Source of the DNA: Taiwanofungus camphoratus
Lineage: Eukaryota; Basidiomycota; Agaricomycetes; Polyporales; Taiwanofungaceae
Assembly (NCBI GenBank): GCA_003999685.1
Contig: CP021225.1
Span: forward strand, 1,302,001 to 1,366,000
Reading direction: 5' to 3'
DNA length: 64,000 nt
The position numbers and the translations under genes were made by a program. This document shows positions 58,594-64,000 of the stretch, in pieces. Within the stretch, counting starts at the first letter, position 1, and every line of letters starts with the position of its first letter. The notes beneath the pieces are model-generated. The model was not told where the DNA came from. It saw only the letters and a program-made list of their open reading frames with translations, and searched no databases.

Positions 58594-60061
58594 TCAAACG
58601 GGGGGAGACATATCATCGCTTTTCGAAAGTTGCTTTTTGAGGGACGAGGTGCCGAAATCATCCTCCTGATTGACGACGCGAGTGATATTGACAGCAAGCG
58701 GGCGCATCGCGTACGAGTGGTCTGTCCGCTGCTGCGACACTCTGGCAGTGGGAAGGCCGGAGGATTGTTGTTGGGAACCCTTCTGCGCCCAACCAAGTGC
58801 GACACGTAGGTTGATGAGTACATAGGCAATACCACAATCCTGGCACCAAAGATCGCAGGTCGTGAACTGGATGTTGCTCTTAGCCTCGTAGGAGATAAAG
58901 AACACTAGGTTTCCGGCCCTAGAGATACCACAATCAGATGTGCCACGGAATGCGCTGTCAATTAAAGTTTCACATACGTTTGGATAGCGGCACTTTCCAC
59001 GATAATGGCCAGAACACCCTGTGAAATATGGTATCAATAATGAAGATCCAAGACACGGTTGGCGTTAGTTACGAGAGAACTTACCAAGACATTCGCACCT
59101 CCATAGGAATGATTTCTGATATTCGAACGCAGGAGACGGTATGTAATCATCACTGTTATCACACCAGCCCTAGTTAGTCAAGGACTTCTACAGAAGGGCG
59201 CCTGTGGGAGCGCACCAGAACAATATATGTTCGTACTACGCAGATCAAGGAGCAATTCATCAACACTCAGCAGCAGAGGCTAGCATAGGTTTACAAGATA
59301 CATACATGAATGTGAAGACACAGTCGCTGGTGATCCATCGACCAGCCGAAGACAAGAAAACGTTATCACCCGGGATATAAACGGCGAACTGCCATACGAC
59401 GCCAACACCGCACACTGAGAGACACGAATACTGTTAGTCGAGCAGTCTCATAGGAGTCGATCGTACCCATGATCTCACCTACTAGACCGCACCATGTCAG
59501 CATGGGCAAGATGATGATATATTTGTTGAAGCTCCAGACGACATATAAACGGTATATCTGGAGTTTTTTGATAGTCAAAAGAAGACAAAGGATGCCGGAA
59601 CGTTGGGAGATACGTACAATCATTGCATCAGCGATAAGTACGCTAGCCACAAGGAACGCGGTTTTCGCTACCTGTGTCGCAAGCGCAAGGTCACTGTAAA
59701 CGAACAAGGGCATCGTCCCACCTTCGAAATTGACGAAGGCCTCAAATAGGCGGACTACGGTAAGAATCCAATGCTATACCGGAAGCGTAAGTTAATCTGG
59801 TATTTTCACCCCAATTCGAAGAATAGGACAACTTACGCCAGTGCAAGCCAAGGCTATCAAAATAGAGCCCAAGAACATGGGGGTTTTGTATATAGACTTG
59901 TGGTAGTGACCCGGAGCCATCGAGCTACTGGTCATCTCCCGCTCCCGTTTGACTAGGAGGTATGTCGACGTTCCGAAAATGACAAGGAAAGCGCCATACA
60001 GGAGACTCTCCATGCAGACCGTGGCGAGGTTGACGGAAATGAGGGACAGCTCAGCTACCAT
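58594..60061 (-). CDS. Basidiomycete seven-TM membrane protein of unknown function
   Basis: Starts at ATG 60061 (MVAELSLISVNLATVCMESL). Successive exons encode membrane helices: CMESLLYGAFLVIFGTSTYL, PMFLGSILIALACTG, HWILTVVRLFEAFVNF, YSDLALATQVAKTAFLVASV, ADAMIIYRLYVVWSFNKYII and ILPMLTWCGLV, then VWQFAVYIPGDNVFLSSAGR and WITSDCVFTF, and finally YVLINLRVALGWAQKG. The C-terminus is a hydrophilic cytosolic tail (KKQLSKSDDMSPPV). The HWxLT...DAMIIYRLYVVW pattern is typical of a large mushroom family of uncharacterised seven-helix proteins. No ligand or enzyme motif. Exon borders in the 58,900-59,350 part are approximate. Confidence 0.8.
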
Positions 60062-60320
60062 GGCGGAGTCGTCGATAGCCCTCAGGAGACCAAGGGGGGC
60101 GCATACGAAACAATATGCAGCTGGGTAGCTCAAGGATATAAAGCAGCGCTGTTGCACGAATCATGATCGACTGGCCAAATCAATTTCCCCCGGAAAAGAT
60201 AAAGTTACCACCAAGAAAGTCTATACGACCATCGCCGATACCGTAGTCCAGTTTCTTGATAGAAGTCCTCGCTCACTCAGCAAGATCCAATCCTCGATGC
60301 AAGCTTCAATGTTAATAATA

Positions 60321-60423
60321 GAGCGTATTCGCGCCCAATTCGAACTCGAGCAAAAAAAAAAAATAGGCAAATAGCGGTCTCTGATTGGCTTGGGACCCAA
60401 TTCGAACTTGGCTGAATACGCTC
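60321..60423. mobile_element. Tiny TA-flanked inverted-repeat element
   Basis: GAGCGTATTC at the left and GAATACGCTC at the right are perfect 10 bp inverted ends, each directly next to TA. Inside each end lies a copy of CCCAATTCGAACT (one base differs at the end), and the middle holds a run of 12 A. At 103 bp it could be a very short MITE or the scar of a larger one. Confidence 0.5.
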
Positions 60424-62806
60424 TAATGCTCCTTGCACCGACTTTCACGTCGTGTCCAATATCATAGTTGAGGTCTCCATAACGCTGTACATACCAAGTC
60501 GGGCCAACTTGAAAGCTGCATACCTCGCAAGGTACGTTCTACACATGGTCGCCGAGATATCGAGATCTGCGGAGCAGTCTAGCTTCGGCAAAAATGCTGC
60601 TCGCACCATCCGTGAGAGCAAGTGATAGCCTGATCTTCGCTGTCTTACCATCTTCGGACGCGGAAGAATGACAATCCCCAGACTAATCCTGAACCTGTGT
60701 AGGCCGACGCGAAGATGAATGCCAAAGAGGGAATGTAACTGCTTCAACTCAAATCGTATAAGATCTTCCGACTTGGAACATTCGCGGTGAGAGATGCCAC
60801 ACATCAGAGAGGAAGATTTAGCCTTCAGCAAATGCCATTGGCAGCTTGCGATGAACTGTAGTCCGTCTACCGGTTTCAAAGCTCGATGGTATTGTGGTCA
60901 GTGATTTACTAAAAAAATGACAGACGTATTCCCCATGATTGACCGTCCAAATATCGGCATTGCTTGGCATGCAATCACCTAGCCGATCACACACTGTAGG
61001 ACCTAGATACAGCCGCGTCCGAATCGTCGCACAGCAGCGTGCTATCCTTCGGCCGTCGTGGCTGCCGATTGCTAGGGAGGCATGGGGATTTTGTACTTGC
61101 TAAAATTGCGGACATGGCCTATACTTTTGCAACCAGCCATAACTGTGGCACCCAGCTGTATGAGTCAGTATAATAACCAGTAACTACCGAGACTTCGCAG
61201 ATAATTACTCAGGGTTGTAAGAGTCAAACTTGACCCCTTGTCTTTCGTCGGTGTCATGACCTCAAATGAGTCAAGCTGCGAGGTCAAATGTAACCAAGCA
61301 CGTTGGAGCCCGTGCGAAGGTCATGACCCTTAATTTTTTGGCTTGACGGGGTCTTTTTTTTTTATTTTTTATTTAAATTCACCGGGTTTATACTCCGTAC
61401 ACCGTGGTACATGTAGAGTTAGGGATAGTAAGTAGGCTCCGCGCCCCCATGAGCGGTGCACCGTTATCGATCGGTGCCCTCGTTACGTGGCGTGGGCAGG
61501 AAATCCACACGCTCGGAAGGGTTGCCCGGCTCGGTTGTCCGTACCGACAGCACCCGTAAGGGACTGAGTTTGCCCTACTGGTTTCGGGCCTCAGTCATCA
61601 AGTGGGCGGGAAGAGTCATCGCCGGCTCTCGGTGTCGCTATTCTCCCCGCCTCATGGGTGACCCAATTAGGGATGGTCACTGGCACCCAAATAAACTTCC
61701 CACGCGGATTCCTCCCGTGTTCCATGCAGCCCGTTGAAGGAGGCCCGCTTACCCAACGACTGACTGAAGTTCCCCCCCTTCCCCTCCCAGCCTGGCTCAG
61801 AAATCCTCATACCGACAGGACCAGTATATCGGCCCACCCCTTCGACCCCGATCCCCTGGCAACTTGCCCTAACTCCCGTAATGATGAACCATGCACGGAG
61901 GCCCTCTTTTTGGTGCATCTTGCATGGGTGTTGAGTGTTGTCGAGTAGTGATTGCTCCCCTCCCCTTCTACAAGCGACCGTGTTCATCAACAATTGGATA
62001 AGTTTGGGGCTGACCACATTTAAGGTCAAGAGGATTTGGAGGCTGTCGCTTCCGAGTGACAGGTGGCAGATAAGGGAGAGAAGAATGTCGCCGTAGACAG
62101 TGTAGGACAGCGACGATTCTATAATCGAGTTAATCGATGCTCAGAAAGAGAATGTGGGGGTCAAGTTGGATGATCTTGACACAAGAATGAGTGGTATTAA
62201 GAGAGGGATGGTAGAGTAAAGCCTCGGTGAGCGACAAGCACCCAAGGAGATGGTGGTGGTTCGAGGTCAAGAAGCGCGTGCTTGACGGGGTCATGACCCG
62301 TCAACCACAACAATGCAATTACTTGCTTGTGCGAGATGTGTCTATCGCTATCTTGTTGAAAAGCTGCTAGCACAATGGCAATTGCCACCCCTGGCAGAAT
62401 TTGGCAGAAATGTCTGTGAGCTTTCTGCATAGCTAAAGTAAACAAGCTATGCCACATTGTATTGTTACCAGCAGATACTCGGACTACGCTGCCACCTCAG
62501 TGACTGTGCTTGTTTGCAATCTTGAAGTAATTCAGTGAGTAAAACATTGACCCATATTTAGAAAGGGATCATGGGCAAATTGCCAAGGATGGTAATTTAT
62601 CGCAAGCGAGGCCGAAAAGCTGAGAAAAGCAGTGCCTAAGGCACCGAGCGCCCCACAAAGCAAAGCTTGAGGCACCAAAACAGCCACAAAACACTCTGGA
62701 CCAAAATCAGAAATTTGGGTATTCTCAGGATCAATTGTTTACACATCTGCAGATCATTGCAGCACACTCGAATTTTACAGGTCAAGGCAGACTTCCAGAT
62801 AGAGGA

Positions 62807-62852
62807 CCTAAATAGGCAGGTAGGCCACACCCTGGTGGCTTGCCTATTTAGG
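62807..62852. repeat. Short hairpin
   Basis: CCTAAATAGGCA at the left pairs perfectly with TGCCTATTTAGG at the right. An inner stem (GGCCAC with GTGGCT, one G-T pair) closes around ACCCTG. No flanking duplication seen. Confidence 0.75.
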
Positions 62853-63083
62853 CGCACAAATCGAATGTTCGCCTATGGCAAGAAAATTCAAAAGTGGTAT
62901 ATCGATCTGCAAATGAGTGTAAAGGGATCATTGATGATTTTGTAGACCTTCAAATATTTACGTCCCAAGCGCACATTGGCATATCTGCTGCCAGCCTCTA
63001 CAAGAATTCTGCTAAGGTAACTGCCGGGTTGGCCGGCTTAATGGCAGCCCACGTTGTCGACGACCGGGTGAAACTACTTAGTT

Positions 63084-63532
63084 TTTGACAAGGCAGTTAT
63101 TGACTTAGTTAAAACATGTTTTAAACCATGTCAAAAACTGAAGGCCGAAAATTAGGTGTTTAAAAGCGGAGAAACATAGGGTGCCTGTGAGAGACGCAAG
63201 GTCTACTGGATGCGCATTTTTGCAGTTGGATGAGAGAGAATGGCTCGATACTTGTTGCTATATGTCTGATAATGAAATCTGTGCACATGTCCAACCATGG
63301 CTATAGTTAACATTTCAACTTCCGTTTACTCAGATTTCCGGTCCTTTACTGGCACAGACCAGCTCAAGGCTGTGAAGCGCTACCTATACAGAACTTAGAT
63401 CCACGGATCGTCACACAGTGAGCAACATCAGTGTCCTACAGCCAGCGGATTTGAGATCAATATTCTTGATTTTATTTGATTGGTATACAACCTGTTTAAA
63501 ACATAACTGACAATAACTTATTTGCCTTGACA
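63084..63532. repeat. Imperfect inverted repeat pair
   Basis: Sequence at 63084-63126 (TTGACAAGGCAGTTATTG...ATGTTTTAAAC) recurs in reverse complement at 63491-63532 with small gaps. The enclosed 360 bp have no ORF. It may be a decayed inverted-repeat element; ends and target duplication are not clear. Confidence 0.4.
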
Positions 63533-64000
63533 AAGTGTCAATAATCCCGCCGTGAGTTTTACCCGGAACAGTACTCGAGACGTGAAATAGTCCGCAGAGA
63601 CCAGTTCTGGAACGGTCGGGATGGCGACTCGATGCTTAGAGTTGGCCCAGCCTATGCGTTCCTTGGGCTTAGACCTTCACAGGGCTTGCGAAATCAGAAC
63701 ATTGCACGGGACCTTTCACACAACATACCGCTCCCGCCTCCCGCAACCAACGTGTGGAGGAAGACGGAAAATAGTCTGACAGAGCTTCAGATAAGACAAA
63801 AACTGGTAAAAACGAATTGTTTGTCTGTCTTGACATGGTGAACTACAACGCAAAAGGTACGACATGCAACCTTCAGTGGTGGTGGGTGGCGTGCTCCTCG
63901 CCGTGGAAGTCAAGAGCGTACACTACAGGAATTGCTCAATACCAAGGTTAGGCAAGCCTCGAATGACGTGCTTACCGGAACCACATTCGGAGCAGCGCCT

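Larger units (their letters stand above)
60062..64000. other. Gene-poor, repeat-bearing right end
   Basis: About 3.9 kb without a convincing gene. A minus frame of 144 codons at 60445-60879 has no recognisable motif. The region holds a 103 bp element (60321-60423), repeated GCTTGACGGGGTC (near 61,342 and 62,280), a hairpin (62807-62852) and an inverted pair at 63084-63126 and 63491-63532. It looks like transposon debris, but no family could be named. Confidence 0.5.

Noticed and set aside
58135-58809. 224-codon plus frame
   Set aside because: Mostly antisense of the last exon of the seven-TM gene, which has family motifs.
61456-61948. Overlapping GC-rich plus frames near 61.5-61.9 kb
   Set aside because: No motif, no splice pattern and no stable start; likely chance frames in repeat debris.
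61210-62320. Element bounded by GGTTGTAAGAGTC and the GCTTGACGGGGTC repeat
   Set aside because: The ends do not match as inverted or direct repeats well enough, and no target duplication is visible.

Overview
The window reads as nuclear DNA of a filamentous basidiomycete, most likely an Agaricomycete (inference). Genes are closely packed on both strands and cut by many short GT-AG introns of about 45-75 bp. Orthologues of core eukaryotic genes are mixed with mushroom-type families: an F-box protein, an uncharacterised seven-TM protein and several basidiomycete-only hypotheticals. I found no rRNA, tRNA or CRISPR, and no retroelement that I could support.

Layout. 1-12 kb: a disordered hypothetical protein, a Bub1/Mad3-type checkpoint kinase and, convergent to it, the ataxin-2 homologue Pbp1. 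12-15.4 kb: gene-poor. 15.4-20.1 kb: COX11 and a DNAJC8/Spf31-type J protein share a promoter, followed by RMI1. 20-22.2 kb: gene-poor, with a cytochrome P450 relic. 22.2-33.6 kb: a carnitine acyltransferase runs into a tail-to-tail UPF1-like helicase, followed by a decayed helicase copy and a second intact helicase, all three on the minus strand. 34-50 kb is dense housekeeping: PAM18, EFM4, NOM1/SGD1, RNH201, SNU66, a DUF155/RMND1 protein, ACL4 and a hypothetical protein. 50-60 kb: F-box protein, a decayed terminal-inverted-repeat element, SVF1, an OMA1-like M48 protease and the seven-TM protein. 60-64 kb: repeat debris.

Functional threads. Genome maintenance and cell cycle: BUB1, RMI1 and RNH201, each with an ACGCG-type box upstream. 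Mitochondrial assembly: COX11, PAM18, the DUF155 protein and the OMA1-like protease. RNA and ribosome biogenesis: Spf31, SNU66, NOM1, ACL4, Pbp1 and EFM4. They are neighbours rather than an operon. Three divergent pairs have short shared promoters: cox11/spf31, snu66/DUF155 and acl4/hypothetical.

The most unusual feature is a sharply bounded block of about 2.1 kb (about 24,509-26,650) that has almost no CpG. It covers the 3' ends of two convergent genes, yet their reading frames, introns and catalytic motifs look intact. Next in interest are the three-member helicase cluster with its degenerate exonuclease-like N-terminal domain, two small TA-flanked terminal-inverted-repeat elements whose ends begin CAGT, and a combined Mad3+Bub1 architecture in one gene.
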